The notes: a model not told the origin generated them from the sequence alone. DNA of 52,878 bases from Nostoc sp. B(2019) (GCF_010091925.1 NZ_WVID01000037.1:1-52878); one strand, 5' to 3'. Counted from the first letter of the stretch, positions 40,606 to 51,064 are shown. Numbers and translations: made by a program.

Positions 40606-41481
40606 ATGAGTACTCAGCCCACCATTCTTGTTCTCGGTGCAACAGGCAAAGTTGGTGCAAAAATTGCACAGATTTTAGCCCAATCAGGTGATGTCAAAGT
40701 CGTTGCAGGAGTGCGTTCTCCTAACAAGATCAAAACACTCGAAGCCATTGGTATCGAAATTCGACATCTGGATCTTGATCGCCAGGAAACCCTCGCACCT
40801 GCCCTAGCAGGAATTGATCGCGCCTTGCTCCTCACGGGTTACACCGTGGATATGCTCAAGCAAAGCAAAGCCTTTCTCGACACTGCCAAACAAACTGGCG
40901 TTGAACACATCGTTCATATTGGAGCATCTGGCGCACCGACTAACGAAATTGCTCACTGGGGTTGGCATCAGTTCATTGAAAAATACATTGAAGCACTGGG
41001 ATTTAACTTTACACACTTGCGTCCAGAGGCTTTTATGCAAAACCTTCTGGGCTTTGGCTGGCTCAACAAAGGCGTTTTGACCAATTACATTGCCAATGCT
41101 CGGTGGAGTTGGGTAAGTTGTGATGATGTGGCACTAGTTGCCGCAGTAACCTTACGTCATCCTCAGGCACATCGAGGGCAAATCTATCCCCTTGGCTATG
41201 AAGCCGCAACAATGCCAGAGATTGCTAATCTGCTAACAGAGATTGTTGGCAAGCCGTTTCAAATAGATAACCACTCGCCAGAGGAATTTTTAGAAACGGT
41301 GTTAAAGGCAGGTGGCGAGCCAGCTTATACACAATGTATTTATCACCAATTGAAACTGAATATCGCTAACGCTATTCCTCAAGCTGATGCAACCTTCGAT
41401 AATTTTGAACAGATCACAGGACAAAAGCCAACGACTTGGCGATCTCTAATTCAACAAAAGCGCTTGTCTTTCACCTACTAA
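40606..41481 (+). CDS. NmrA-like NAD(P)-binding protein
   Basis: Starting at the ATG at 40606, the 291-residue protein has the Rossmann motif VLGATGKVGAKIAQ at the N-terminus (GATGKVG), DLDRQETLAPALAGIDRALL, and the NmrA-type body including HWGWHQFIEKYIEALGFNFT. NmrA proteins act as redox sensors or as reductases of the atypical short-chain family. The upstream GTG start is unlikely because the ten extra residues are basic and uncharacteristic. It closes the redox region. Confidence 0.85.
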   Translation: MSTQPTILVLGATGKVGAKIAQILAQSGDVKVVAGVRSPNKIKTLEAIGIEIRHLDLDRQETLAPALAGIDRALLLTGYTVDMLKQSKAFLDTAKQTGVEHIVHIGASGAPTNEIAHWGWHQFIEKYIEALGFNFTHLRPEAFMQNLLGFGWLNKGVLTNYIANARWSWVSCDDVALVAAVTLRHPQAHRGQIYPLGYEAATMPEIANLLTEIVGKPFQIDNHSPEEFLETVLKAGGEPAYTQCIYHQLKLNIANAIPQADATFDNFEQITGQKPTTWRSLIQQKRLSFTY

Positions 41482-41552
41482 AATATCGTTTATGGCAAAA
41501 CACACCTCGCAAGCAATAGTTTATTGGTTTAGCACTAAACATTGGATGTAAA

Positions 41553-44500
41553 TCAAGCCATCCACTCCACCCACTGTGGGGCATCTACAAGCAACTGACT
41601 AAATTTGTCTGGATTTACCTCCTCAAATTCCAACATCACGCCCCAACACTCATTAGTAGTAAGTGTATTTAGCAATTCTTTGACCTGCTCAACTCCGTGT
41701 TCTACCCGTTCAATCGCCAGTTGAGCATAATATTTAACTCTATTCCACCACTGATTACTGAGATTATCTTCCCCGTCCATACCCCCCCAATTATTACTTC
41801 CATCTTTATTAGTGGGGGGTGTGGACGGAGCATTAATCCCATACATAGCCTGCATAGTAGCAGTATAAGCAGCCTGACGCTCTTGCTCCTCTTGGCGCTT
41901 GCGTTCTTTGTGTTCTCGCTGCTGCTGACGATACTCTAAGACCTGTTGCACAAACTCAACGTCATCAGTATTTAGCCGATAATACCTAACTCGCTTTCCA
42001 TCTTCTACAGGTCGCCGCGATTCGGTAGACAGTCCCAGCTGCTCTAAATACTGCCCTAAAATCCAGATTGGGGATTCGTCAAGCGGTATGGTGAGATTTA
42101 AGATACCCTTGATGTGCGGTGTATTGCGCTTCGAGAACTGTGCGATTGCCTTAACAACTGCCTCAGTTCCCGTTACCTCAACTCCGGCGAACAAATCCAT
42201 CAACACTGGCCTCAACCCCAAGCGATGACGCATGAGCCAGGATGTAGAATAATTGCCCCAGTCCGTGCAGATAGCCAAACGCTCGCGTTCCGATTTATCC
42301 CGTTGTGCAACAATATCCGGCGGCGTGACAAATTCCCGTCCTTGGTCATTAGTTATGGTTGATCCAGCTTGGGCAAGTATCCCCTCCAATGAAATTATCT
42401 TCCGAATTAATCTGCCCCCATCATCCTTTTCAACCAATTCCGGGGTGACAGTCATGCCGTAGGTGTCCTGTATACGGAACTTCTCACATTCTAAAACTTC
42501 TTCTGGCTTGAGATAATCTTGATTTTGTCTACTGTCATAAATCCTTTTGTCAATATCCTTAGCATTGGACACCTTGTTACAATGCTCCCAAGAGAGGACA
42601 TCACCAGCTGCTTTGATCCAACGAGCAGCCCCATCATCGCTACCGTCTCCAGCAGGGATGATGGTATTGCCCATTTCCTCTAACAGCGATCGCAAATCAG
42701 CGCGTAAATTATTGATAGACCAATTGCGCTGTGCTTCGATTTGGCAGCTGGTGTCCAACATCCAGTCTTTCTCTGCCCCACGCTTACCCGTTTCTTTGTC
42801 AATCCGAATCAGAAAAGCAGTCATCTCGTTTTTCTGAAGGATTTTCTCCTTGATGCGTCGGGCGTTGGTTTCAGCATAACCAAAGGGAGGACGCGGGGCT
42901 ACCCAAACGTACATGGGGATATTGGGACGAACTCGCCATAATTGCTGGGCGCATTCTGTAGCTGACTGGGATACGGCATGAAACACACCAAAAATAGCAT
43001 CAAAATGCTCAGTCGAGATATCTACACCTGTACCCAAACTGGGAGTAACAAGTAGTGCGTCGATATCCTTAATCGCAGTGTTAATCTCGCGAATGAAGAC
43101 GATATTTTCTTCAGAGCCACTATTTTCCGAATGGATAGCCCAGGCTCTCAGCTTACGATCTTCTTCTAGTTCCGGTGTGTCATCATTGTGTATTGTTGTC
43201 TTACCGTTTAAGGCGCGTTCTAGCTTCTTGATGAACCGCTTACTGTCGCTGACTATCATCAACTTCTTGCCCAACAGCAGTTGAACGTGTAACTCTGCAA
43301 CCAATGCACTGCTATTGTGACCCTCATACCAATAAACCTGACGACCACCACTACGGTACTCATTTTTGATGATGTATGGCTTTTCTCCCTCTGGTCGCAT
43401 TTTCATAAAAAACTCGATAGTAATATCATCGAGGTGAGCATCTGCCAGAACGACTAGCTTGGCATTGTAGACGAGATACTCCAACACCTCCAGAATATCC
43501 CCTCGGTGTTCCTTACAGGTTTTGGACTTTAGTAGGTGAGCTAGATATTGGCAGGCTTCATCAATGAACAAAACATCGTAAGCTTGTAAATCACTCGCCA
43601 TTTTATACAGCGAGTCAACAGTAATGCTGAGGGCTTTGGCTTTTGCCCAGTCACCGCAAGAGATCGCAGAGTACATGGCAGTTTGCAAGCGATCGCTCAA
43701 ATTCTTCAGTAAGTTGACGCGATGCCCGTTGTTCAAAAAGCTCAAGTGTGGATTATCTCTTCTGATGATCGCCAGAATCTCAGTCTTACCAGTCCCCATA
43801 TCAGAAGCCAAACCAACCAACCCAGATTCAGGCAATGACTTGATGACTTGGGAAAGGTAACGAGTGTTTACTGTGACATTGGGCTTGAACTTACGCAATC
43901 CCCTGACACGATTGATGAAAAATCTCTGCTGGTATTCGTTTAGAGTCAGAGCATCAGCAATCATTGCTGTCACTGCTTTATCCGCCTTTTTGCCCAGTGC
44001 TACCACCCAATCATCAATTCCTTTTTCTGGCCCAGGTAATAGCGCCACTTCACACTGACAGCCTTGTTGTAGGATAACGTTAGCAGTACGGCGGGTGGCT
44101 TGAAAAACGTGGAGTTTGGTTTTGGGCTTAGTTTCGTAGTCAAATAAAATGATAAATTTCCGCCCCGATTGCGCCATTGGCATTAAATCAGGATGCAGCC
44201 GTTCTAAATCTTCCTTGCCAACGCGCCCGTTCCAAATACCCGGAAGTGCGATCGCTACAAAACCCAACGACAGTAAACAACCTGCCTTTTTTTCTCCTTC
44301 GGTAAGAATTACAGGGATTTGAGGATGTGCCATGACCCAAGACCAGAATCCTAATGCCTCACCTGATTGGGTGATTGTAATCAGGTGAGGCATCGGTACA
44401 TCATACCGCAGAGCTACCAACTTCCAGATGTGGAGGGGAACTCGCAGATAGGTAACGCGGTTTGGGGTTTTCGGCGGTGACTCGTATTTGATGGGTTTCT

Positions 44501-44843
44501 CAGTATGCTGTTGGGTTTGTTTGTCCCATTCGAGTCTAGGAGAATTTGGTTTCATTCTTCCCCAATCCATTGGTAGCCAGTCGTTGAGTGGGTCAAGTCC
44601 ACTTACCCACCATGCACCTTTTGTCGTGTGGGCGTACCGTCTCAAATAGGAGTCCCGCAATCGGAGATCGTTACGTCGGGCGGTTTGAGGTAAGGCAAAG
44701 AGCAGGTACTCGTATACTTCATTCCCACTTAGAGAACGGACATTTAGTGCAGTGAGGGTGGGGTCAACGGCTGAACCCTTTACCCATTCTGAATAATGGT
44801 TTTGTGCTAAATCGTTGTTGTTATTATCTGCAATTGCAGGCAT
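41553..44843 (-). CDS. Plasmid replication protein, CyRepA1-like
   Basis: The 1096-residue protein (from the ATG at 44843, with GGAGGGG just upstream) is the kind of large plasmid replication protein found in cyanobacteria. It has a toprim-like segment ([17 protein letters not shown] at about residues 180-196, then a FDYE acidic motif), a helicase-type Walker A ([13 protein letters not shown] at about 345-357), a Walker B (VLFIDEACQ) and further helicase motifs, then a coiled, charged C-terminus. Primase-like and helicase-like parts in one chain fit a replication initiator, so the origin should be near. I see no clear iterons beside it. It is transcribed toward the redox region, with its own likely promoter upstream. 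Confidence 0.85.
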   Translation of the reverse strand: MPAIADNNNNDLAQNHYSEWVKGSAVDPTLTALNVRSLSGNEVYEYLLFALPQTARRNDLRLRDSYLRRYAHTTKGAWWVSGLDPLNDWLPMDWGRMKPNSPRLEWDKQTQQHTEKPIKYESPPKTPNRVTYLRVPLHIWKLVALRYDVPMPHLITITQSGEALGFWSWVMAHPQIPVILTEGEKKAGCLLSLGFVAIALPGIWNGRVGKEDLERLHPDLMPMAQSGRKFIILFDYETKPKTKLHVFQATRRTANVILQQGCQCEVALLPGPEKGIDDWVVALGKKADKAVTAMIADALTLNEYQQRFFINRVRGLRKFKPNVTVNTRYLSQVIKSLPESGLVGLASDMGTGKTEILAIIRRDNPHLSFLNNGHRVNLLKNLSDRLQTAMYSAISCGDWAKAKALSITVDSLYKMASDLQAYDVLFIDEACQYLAHLLKSKTCKEHRGDILEVLEYLVYNAKLVVLADAHLDDITIEFFMKMRPEGEKPYIIKNEYRSGGRQVYWYEGHNSSALVAELHVQLLLGKKLMIVSDSKRFIKKLERALNGKTTIHNDDTPELEEDRKLRAWAIHSENSGSEENIVFIREINTAIKDIDALLVTPSLGTGVDISTEHFDAIFGVFHAVSQSATECAQQLWRVRPNIPMYVWVAPRPPFGYAETNARRIKEKILQKNEMTAFLIRIDKETGKRGAEKDWMLDTSCQIEAQRNWSINNLRADLRSLLEEMGNTIIPAGDGSDDGAARWIKAAGDVLSWEHCNKVSNAKDIDKRIYDSRQNQDYLKPEEVLECEKFRIQDTYGMTVTPELVEKDDGGRLIRKIISLEGILAQAGSTITNDQGREFVTPPDIVAQRDKSERERLAICTDWGNYSTSWLMRHRLGLRPVLMDLFAGVEVTGTEAVVKAIAQFSKRNTPHIKGILNLTIPLDESPIWILGQYLEQLGLSTESRRPVEDGKRVRYYRLNTDDVEFVQQVLEYRQQQREHKERKRQEEQERQAAYTATMQAMYGINAPSTPPTNKDGSNNWGGMDGEDNLSNQWWNRVKYYAQLAIERVEHGVEQVKELLNTLTTNECWGVMLEFEEVNPDKFSQLLVDAPQWVEWMA

Positions 44844-44960
44844 ATCCCCTCCAATATTTTTACGCATGAAAATGGGGCGGCACTATGAGTAATGCCGCTT
44901 TGAAAGTCTTTCAGACTGGGAAAAGCTTAAAGGTTAAAGGGAAAATCTAAACCTTCCCCC

Positions 44961-45563
44961 TTACCCTTTCTTTCCTCTCATGTGTGGGCGAAACGTTAAA
45001 TTGATACGTGTGCTTACTACTTTGTTGGTCTTTGGAACCTGATGCAGGTGTGTAGATTGGCAACCGGGATGCATGATTAGTAAACTTCCGTGTTCCAACC
45101 AAAAATCAGTCGGTCTACCGCCAATCGGTTTAATCTGAAACTTCCGAACACACCCCAGGCTGATTGATGTGATCGCAGGGGACAATCCCATCGATGTTTC
45201 ATTGTCAGCATGCCAGCCGATAGAGTCTTGTCCGCTACGGTACTGGTTGCCGATAACGATGCGGAATTTATAGCCTGTAAGGACGGTGATAGAATCTCTT
45301 AGGTTAGACAGTTCGTCTGTCCAAGATAGTGGTTTGAGAAGGACACTTTTGGAGTAGAGATAGTCACAGCCTTTATCGCCGTAAATACATTCGAGGCGGG
45401 GAACAGGTAGAGTTTTGCCGACCATCCTGATGTAATTCTGCTGCCATTCCAGTTTCAAACAGTGTTGGTAAAGTTCATTTGCTTGTTGCGTTCTCAAGAA
45501 ATCGGGATAGTAGGTGACGGGTAATATTGGTGCTGATTGTGGAAATAAATCGAGTTGCTGCAT
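44961..45563 (-). CDS. alkB: AlkB-like 2-oxoglutarate/Fe(II) dioxygenase
   Basis: From the ATG at 45563 (MQQLDLFPQSAPILPVTY) the 200-residue protein has the dioxygenase core: an NQY segment at 106-108, GWHADNE giving His118 and Asp120, LHQVPK with His174, and RINLTFR giving the 2-oxoglutarate-binding Arg residues 186 and 192. AlkB repairs alkylated bases in DNA or RNA by oxidation. It lies just upstream of the replication gene in the same direction. A plasmid copy could protect single-stranded plasmid DNA, though that is inference. Confidence 0.85.
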   Translation of the reverse strand: MQQLDLFPQSAPILPVTYYPDFLRTQQANELYQHCLKLEWQQNYIRMVGKTLPVPRLECIYGDKGCDYLYSKSVLLKPLSWTDELSNLRDSITVLTGYKFRIVIGNQYRSGQDSIGWHADNETSMGLSPAITSISLGCVRKFQIKPIGGRPTDFWLEHGSLLIMHPGCQSTHLHQVPKTNKVVSTRINLTFRPHMRGKKG

Positions 45564-45705
45564 GGTGATTAACTCCAAAGAAGTTCGATAACTTGTGCAA
45601 TTTCGATTTGAGACATAATTTTTACTTGTGTGATTGGAGATAAAGACCGGGGAGTAATTGGAAAAAGCGAGGAGAAATGCTATGAATTGGATGTGCGGTT
45701 TTCAA

Positions 45706-46164
45706 CTAAAAAAGCACCCGTACCAAATCCCTTTGAGGTACAAAAGCTAGTCGGTCATCCAAGGTGGTAGGTTCTTCTAGTGCAGGAGGCATTGACTCGA
45801 CGTAATAAAACCAAGACCTATTGAGTAAATGAATCCCCAGAATGATACGCTGCTTTGTCCCCTCGTCATGAGAACGCAACATGACGCGTTCGCCTAAAAC
45901 GAAAGCAGGTTTCTCTACGGCGGCAAGTTGCATTTCACCCGTGCCGATAATTTCGTGTTCAGTGGTGTAAATGATGTCCTCGTTGCAAACAACTGCATAA
46001 ATCCAACGGTCTTGTTTCCACTTCACACCACAGCAATAGCCGAATGTCCTCGTAGTTCCGATGTAAACTCTCTCCAGCAGATTGACTTCAACGGGTGGGA
46101 ATTGGTCATGCCAGGGCGGGGAGAGATACCAGCACAGATACAGTGCATTAATTTGGTCAATCAT
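45706..46164 (-). CDS. DUF1392-family protein
   Basis: The 152-residue protein (MIDQINALYLCWYLSPPWHD, VNLLERVYIGTTRTFGYCCG) fits the DUF1392 family known from Nostoc plasmids, with several Tyr/Trp-rich strands. Function is unknown. Its ATG overlaps the stop of the upstream interrupted gene (ATGA), so they are translationally coupled. Confidence 0.7.
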   Translation of the reverse strand: MIDQINALYLCWYLSPPWHDQFPPVEVNLLERVYIGTTRTFGYCCGVKWKQDRWIYAVVCNEDIIYTTEHEIIGTGEMQLAAVEKPAFVLGERVMLRSHDEGTKQRIILGIHLLNRSWFYYVESMPPALEEPTTLDDRLAFVPQRDLVRVLF

Positions 46165-46562
46165 GATGCACGTCTTCCTAGCAAATAATTAACGGCTTGG
46201 GGGTCAAGAGCAGCAATACGTTTTTTAATCGATTGCGGAGGACTATCAAAAAACTGCTTCAGATGCCATTTACGAATTTGATAATGTTTAGGAGAGCGTC
46301 TTTTGGCTTTAAGCCAACCTCGTCTAACTCAGAAACAAACGGTTGACAAACTTAAATTAAGAACTTGAGCTATTTCTTTACAAGAATAGTTATCGAGAGT
46401 AGGGCGAACTGAGTAACCATTACTGTTTAATCTCAAAGCTATGGCATTAGTTGACCGATGATATCCTCGTCTTTTTAAACTAGAGGCGATTTGTTTGACG
46501 GTATAAACTTCAGCCTTAGCCTCGATAATTGCTAGTTCTTCTGGTGTGCATTTGATAGTCAT
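46161..46562 (-). pseudogene. HTH-like protein gene with an internal TGA
   Basis: Read leftward from 46562 the frame encodes MTIKCTPEELAIIEAKAEVY, a helix-turn-helix-like region (TVKQIASSLKRRGYHRSTNA and KEIAQVLNLSLSTVCF), then a TGA, and then continues in the same frame with VRRGWLKAKRRSPKHYQIRK and KRIAALDPQAVNYLLGRR to a stop overlapping the next ATG. Without the TGA it would be one protein of about 133 residues, a likely DNA-binding protein. The intact coupling with the next gene suggests the stop is a recent TGG-to-TGA mutation. Confidence 0.75.
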
Positions 46563-46637
46563 ATCTGGTTCTCCAATTATTATGCAGATATAGAATTGAT
46601 GTCAGATTGATTTGGGAAAATCCGGGCGCTGATAGAT

Positions 46638-46796
46638 TCAAAATCCACTTGGAAAGATATTCAAATCAATCAATACTTCCCCACTGTTGTAGAGGTCAAT
46701 GATGTATTGTTTGATAGCGGATTCATCAAGACCATCAGGAATATCAATATGAGCCTCGCTGGTAATCCTTTCGACAACTGTAATGATGACTCTCAT
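46638..46796 (-). CDS. Small protein, 52 aa
   Basis: A frame too short for most gene finders encodes MRVIITVVERITSEAHIDIP and then an acidic, strand-helix pattern. The ATG has a GGAGAG ribosome-binding site about 10 bases upstream, and it lies between genes of the same direction. The family is unknown, but the coding signal is good. Confidence 0.6.
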   Translation of the reverse strand: MRVIITVVERITSEAHIDIPDGLDESAIKQYIIDLYNSGEVLIDLNIFPSGF

Positions 46797-46830
46797 TGCT
46801 TAATTTCTCTCCAATAAATTAGAAGCCAAA

Positions 46831-47676
46831 TCATACTGAATTCTGACGACTGACTTCGGAATTCTGCGCTTGCAACTGTTGCATCCATGTGCTGAGTGCG
46901 GTTAATTCATCAGTACCGCTAGCCACAGCATCAACAACTTGCTTTTGATACGAAGATTCAGCATAATTGGGATGCTCACACTTATCAGATGCCCAAGCCA
47001 AACACATGGTTTTGATAAGTTCATCAATCTTTTCTTCAGGTAATAAACTAGGAAGCTCAACGTCTTGAAATCGTAACCACTCTTTGACTAAATCCAACGG
47101 ATAATCAAGTAGAGTGCGAATGTTCTTTACTCGTAAGTCTTGTGGGTGGATTGGTTGGGGGACTACACTAAGTTTTGGTGTTGGTGGAATAGTTGAGGAT
47201 GTGCCACCTAAAAGAGACTGAATATCGTGAATAATGCTTGCCCAGTCTGCATCTTTATTCCATTCCCTCTTGATTTTGGTTTTCGTTGTAGCATCATAAA
47301 GATTGCAGAAGACTGTATTTTCTTCACCACCAGTAGCAGCAATAATTAGTGGTTTATCAAAGTCTTTAACTAATGATGCAGCTAACAAAAAGCTTTTAGC
47401 AAAGTTGGTTTCTAGCCCAGTTCTAATAACGTAAAGCTCATCAGCACTAACAACAATATCAAGTTTCAGGTTGTCCTTGCCTTTGAATTCCTTAGTTGTC
47501 AATCGCAGTTCAGATAAGTATCCAGTTAAGCCTCTTTGTTGCACAGGGATAGTTCTATCTTTCTCAATATCGTATCGATACCAGAGATAAGATTCTCCAC
47601 CCAACTCAGCGTTTTTAACATACAAGTAAATGGGTTCTGGTGGATTGCAAAGACCTAGTTTGATTTCAGTATTCAT
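46831..47676 (-). CDS. Hypothetical plasmid protein, 281 aa
   Basis: The protein has an N-terminal strand-rich domain (about residues 1-160, with ELYVIRTGLETNFAKSFLLA) that resembles proteins next to single-strand or helicase functions on Nostoc plasmids, a Pro-rich linker (about 165-180), and a helical C-terminus rich in Glu and Gln. No catalytic motif is visible. It heads a leftward group of small genes. Confidence 0.55.
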   Translation of the reverse strand: MNTEIKLGLCNPPEPIYLYVKNAELGGESYLWYRYDIEKDRTIPVQQRGLTGYLSELRLTTKEFKGKDNLKLDIVVSADELYVIRTGLETNFAKSFLLAASLVKDFDKPLIIAATGGEENTVFCNLYDATTKTKIKREWNKDADWASIIHDIQSLLGGTSSTIPPTPKLSVVPQPIHPQDLRVKNIRTLLDYPLDLVKEWLRFQDVELPSLLPEEKIDELIKTMCLAWASDKCEHPNYAESSYQKQVVDAVASGTDELTALSTWMQQLQAQNSEVSRQNSV

Positions 47677-47789
47677 GTTGACCTCTAAAATGTATGCAGT
47701 GTGCGATAATGAAATTTTTCTAGCGAAATGTAGCTTTAAGCCATAGGCAATCGCCTGAATAAAAGCACTCTTCAGGCGAACGCTCTTTT

Positions 47790-47987
47790 TTAAACCGAAG
47801 TTTTTGGCACAATCGAAGGCTGTTGATTATCCTCTAGCTCTTGCTTCAGATAAGAAAGTGCAGTTTGGGCATCACCAATTGTTAAATCTGGGTAATACTC
47901 AAGTGTTATAAAATCGGGATGTACTGCAATCTCGTTAAGGATAAATTTTGCAGCGTCAACTAATGTGTACAGATTGGGATGAGACAT
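47790..47987 (-). CDS. Hypothetical protein, 65 aa
   Basis: The short, mostly helical protein (MSHPNLYTLVDAAKFILNEI) has no motif I recognise. It has a TTAGGAG ribosome-binding site and lies 18 bp from the next gene upstream, so they are likely one transcript. Confidence 0.55.
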   Translation of the reverse strand: MSHPNLYTLVDAAKFILNEIAVHPDFITLEYYPDLTIGDAQTALSYLKQELEDNQQPSIVPKTSV

Positions 47988-48005
47988 AATTAATTACTCC
48001 TAAAT

Positions 48006-48203
48006 TCAATTACGCTCGACGACCGACAATAAAAAACCGTGACCCGTATTTTGTACCTGCACTAGCTTTTTATCCAGCAGATATTGGATAATAGTTGACG
48101 AAAACTGAATACGGTGTAGAGGAACATAACCACCGCAGCGAAGGAGTGAATGCATCAGCCTATAGGAGGTACGCTCCACATAGTTATCAACAGGCTTGGG
48201 CAT
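48006..48203 (-). CDS. Hypothetical protein, 65 aa, possible winged-helix
   Basis: The product (MPKPVDNYVERTSYRLMHSL, then VPLHRIQFSSTIIQYLLDKK and a hydrophobic hairpin end) has the spacing of a small winged-helix domain. Its ATG lies inside the end of the upstream gene (17-base overlap), pointing to coupled translation. Confidence 0.5.
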   Translation of the reverse strand: MPKPVDNYVERTSYRLMHSLLRCGGYVPLHRIQFSSTIIQYLLDKKLVQVQNTGHGFLLSVVERN

Positions 48204-48522
48204 TGTTGCGATCTCCTGTGACTATTGATAGCTGTTGAATGAGGGATTTTATTTGCTGTTGATATGAGTCAATCTCCGTTTGAATCTGTATTTGTAATTC
48301 TTCTGGAGATAGCAAAGTAAACTCATCTTCTAAATAATGGTGTACCTCTTCAGAGTGTTTGTTAGGTGAAATGGTATAACGCCATCCTTCGCCAAATTCT
48401 TCAGCAAGGTGAGTACCTTTTTGGTAATAAACTAAGCCGACGACAACACCTTTTGTTGTCAGTTGCCCAAAGGGAAACCGAGGATAATCCCAACCGTGGG
48501 GAATACTGATTGTGGGTTGCAT
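48187..48522 (-). CDS. Hypothetical protein, 111 aa
   Basis: The N-terminal part is strand-rich (VVVGLVYYQKGTHLAEEFGE) and the C-terminal part helical (about residues 75-105). The family is unknown. It overlaps the next gene by 17 bases. An inverted repeat (AGAAGTCAGGA with its complement, 48560-48610) lies just upstream. Confidence 0.5.
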   Translation of the reverse strand: MQPTISIPHGWDYPRFPFGQLTTKGVVVGLVYYQKGTHLAEEFGEGWRYTISPNKHSEEVHHYLEDEFTLLSPEELQIQIQTEIDSYQQQIKSLIQQLSIVTGDRNNAQAC

Positions 48523-48624
48523 AGATGAATGGGTGAATGAAGAGATGATGGGAGAAAGAAGTCAGGATTCAGGATTCAGAAGGGAATTATTCTGACTCCT
48601 GACTTCTGGCTCCAATGTTCTGAT

Positions 48625-49458
48625 TTACGCTGCGACTAGTTCCTGTACTGGCTCAGATTCCATCACCAGTAACCATTCCTGTGTACTGAGTTGATCGAAT
48701 GGTTTATCTAAAAGCTCTTGCCAGTCCACAGGCTTCACTATAGACAGCGATGTCTCACGACAAACTGCTTTGCATCTACGCACTGCCGACTCCACCGACT
48801 CACAAACTACTTTCTGCTCGACTGAAAAAGCCCGGATGACCCACCAAACGCCATTAGTGCAACCGACTTCGCCCAGTTTCACGCCATCACTGGTATAAAT
48901 CCCATCGTCGAGCAGTTCCAAGCCGTATTTTTCGCACTCGTTGAAAATCTGCGCCATGATTTCATTACCAGTAGTGGCTGTAGCGTTCTGCTCTTGCACT
49001 GGTAATGAACTGTCCTTGTAATGTATGCGAATGTAGCGATCGCAAAGCATTGGGGTCGCTGCGCGGTGTATTTCCACACCGTTCACCATTACTACCCATC
49101 GTTGCGTTACAAAATCGTTGTCATCATGGGTGATTGCGGCTATTAGCTTGTCACCGCAGTAGTATTCGTGATCGTAAAAGGATATTTCGACTGTTCTGAG
49201 TTCTTCTGGGGCTACCGCTTGGGCTTGGGTGGTGATGTAGTGATCGAGTTCGGCTTGGGCTGTGGCTTGTTCGTTGGGGACAACAGGGGCGACTTTCTGA
49301 ATCTTGCTAGCTTGGTAATCAGCGATCGCACTAATCCACGCATCCTTACAACGTCTGTCGCTTACCTCAACTGTACAGCCGATTTCGCTGTAGATTTGCT
49401 TAAGACGGGCAGTTGATTTCAGGTGCAGCTGTTGATGGCTGTAGATTTGGTGTGTCAT
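48625..49458 (-). CDS. Hypothetical plasmid protein with SAP-like N-terminus, 277 aa
   Basis: The first 40 residues (LKSTARLKQIYSEIGCTVEV and DAWISAIADYQAS) look like a SAP-type DNA-binding helix pair. The rest is strand-rich and acidic with no motif I can name. It is the first gene of the leftward group and is divergent from the XRE gene, sharing the regulatory region at 49459-49673. Confidence 0.55.
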   Translation of the reverse strand: MTHQIYSHQQLHLKSTARLKQIYSEIGCTVEVSDRRCKDAWISAIADYQASKIQKVAPVVPNEQATAQAELDHYITTQAQAVAPEELRTVEISFYDHEYYCGDKLIAAITHDDNDFVTQRWVVMVNGVEIHRAATPMLCDRYIRIHYKDSSLPVQEQNATATTGNEIMAQIFNECEKYGLELLDDGIYTSDGVKLGEVGCTNGVWWVIRAFSVEQKVVCESVESAVRRCKAVCRETSLSIVKPVDWQELLDKPFDQLSTQEWLLVMESEPVQELVAA

Positions 49459-49561
49459 TATTAAGATTCCCTGTACGAGTGTATGGGTTTTTCAAAAGGC
49501 GATCGCACGAAGTTTTCCAGGCTGTGGGCGGTCGTCTTCTGTTTGTCTCTACGATTATTAT

Positions 49562-49580
49562 ATTAGTCGCTACGACTAAT
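49562..49580. promoter_or_regulatory. Inverted repeat operator candidate
   Basis: ATTAGTCG-CTA-CGACTAAT is a perfect 8-bp inverted repeat in the divergent promoter region. A related word (TACGATTATTA) lies just upstream. It is probably the binding site of the XRE regulator at 49674. Confidence 0.5.
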
Positions 49581-49673
49581 AAAGTCAAGGTATAAACTAA
49601 TGTATTATTCGCTATGCTTAATGTTATAGTTGCGGCTACTAAAGAGCCAACACAAGGAGGTGTAAGGTAAAAG

Positions 49674-49922
49674 ATGCCGATACTTATAAAAGAATCAATG
49701 CCGATTAAGTGGCGCTTGGCTGTATTAATGGCTGATAGAGAAATAGATTATAAAGAGCTTGCCGAGATGACAGGTATGCATCCTGTGACTATTAGTAAGC
49801 ATAAAAATATTCGGGTGATGCCAGAGAGGTTAGAAAGAGAAACATTGGAAAAATACTGTAAAGCCCTTAATTGCCAACCCGGAGACCTGTTGACTTATGT
49901 CCCCGATGAGCCGAAAGACTAA
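49674..49922 (+). CDS. XRE/Cro-type regulator
   Basis: The 82-residue protein is a single Cro/C1-type helix-turn-helix domain (WRLAVLMADREIDYKELAEM and GMHPVTISKHKNIRVMPERL). It has an AAGGAGGTG ribosome-binding site. It likely represses its own gene and the divergent gene at 48625 by the inverted repeat at 49562. Confidence 0.85.
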   Translation: MPILIKESMPIKWRLAVLMADREIDYKELAEMTGMHPVTISKHKNIRVMPERLERETLEKYCKALNCQPGDLLTYVPDEPKD

Positions 49923-50077
49923 ACATCGTAGGTATTGCTTTTAGCAGACATCTACTAGCTGATAAGTCAAAAGTATTTTTTCCTCTGAAGCTTAAACCAT
50001 CTTATGAAAATGCAATTTTAAGAGTTAATCTGCAATCTACTTTGAGTAAATGGTACTAATCTAAAAGAGGTGGAATA

Positions 50078-51040
50078 ATGGCTAAACCACCTTCTAAACA
50101 TAAAAAAGCCACCTCAGCCGCATCTAGTGACAACACGCTACTTGCTAGTTCTGCGGAGGATATTTTTGAGCCAGAAAATTCTGCTACAGCAACGATTACC
50201 GTTACTGCTGTTGAAGTTCCAGAGTTGACAGAGGAAGAACAGCGCGATCGCCTACATCTAGAGCGGCGTGTGGAACGGGCGTTTTTTGAAGCGGGGAAGG
50301 CGCTGATGGAATTACGCGATCGCAGGTTATATCGTTCGACTCACAGAACCTTTGAAGAATACTGCCGTGATAGATTTGGGCATAGTCGCCAACAATCGAA
50401 TTATTTGATTGCCGCAGCTGAAGTTTATGAAAATTTGACAACCATTGGTTGTCAAAATGTGGTGAATAAGGATTTGACAACCATTGGTTCCCAAATTCTA
50501 CCCACGAACGAGCGTCAAGTCCGTCCCCTTACGAAGCTCGAACCCCAACAACAGCAGGAGGTATGGCAACAGGCTGTAGAAGAAGCAGGCGGTAAACTCC
50601 CATCCGGTCGCATCGTTAAGGATGTGGTGCAGCGCATAATAGAGAGAACCAAAGTCCCCAATACTTATCAAATTGGTGAAGTCTGCCAAATTCTCGCAAA
50701 GGACAACCCGGAACTGAGAGGAAAAGGAGGGTGTTGGGCTATTATCAGCCAAGTGAATGAGTTTAGTTGTACTGTAAAATTTTGGGATGGCGAGTACACC
50801 ATCGGGTTGAAGCATCTGAAGTCTTACGATTACTTACCTGCCGAATGTGAGCAGATGCAGGTGATTTGCGATCGCATCAGTCGCGTGTATTCCGATTTGC
50901 TGGAGGAGACAGTCAAAAGTCTGTTGCAGTTGTTGGGAAAACTGAACCGACCTTATCTTACTGCTGTAGAAGAAAAGCTGTTGAGTGTGGTAGAGAAAGA
51001 ATACGGGATCATGGATGAAGTACCATGTAATTCTCAATAA
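50078..51040 (+). CDS. ParB/KorB-like HTH protein, complete copy
   Basis: The 320-residue product is the only full copy of the family seen broken elsewhere in the window. It has an Ala/Ser/Thr-rich head, VERAFFEAGKALMELRDRRL, EEYCRDRFGHSRQQSNYLIA (helix-turn-helix), a variable section with a duplicated DLTTIG motif, SGRIVKDVVQRIIERTKVPN, the SH3/KOW-like CWAIISQVNEFSCTVKFWDG, and a helical tail. The HTH and the KOW-like region suggest a DNA-binding regulator or partition helper. Downstream lie an antitoxin and a broken toxin. The ribosome-binding site AGAGGTGGAAT matches the copy at 13381. Confidence 0.7.
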   Translation: MAKPPSKHKKATSAASSDNTLLASSAEDIFEPENSATATITVTAVEVPELTEEEQRDRLHLERRVERAFFEAGKALMELRDRRLYRSTHRTFEEYCRDRFGHSRQQSNYLIAAAEVYENLTTIGCQNVVNKDLTTIGSQILPTNERQVRPLTKLEPQQQQEVWQQAVEEAGGKLPSGRIVKDVVQRIIERTKVPNTYQIGEVCQILAKDNPELRGKGGCWAIISQVNEFSCTVKFWDGEYTIGLKHLKSYDYLPAECEQMQVICDRISRVYSDLLEETVKSLLQLLGKLNRPYLTAVEEKLLSVVEKEYGIMDEVPCNSQ

Positions 51041-51064
51041 ACCAAGGAGCAGGAGAAAACAGTA

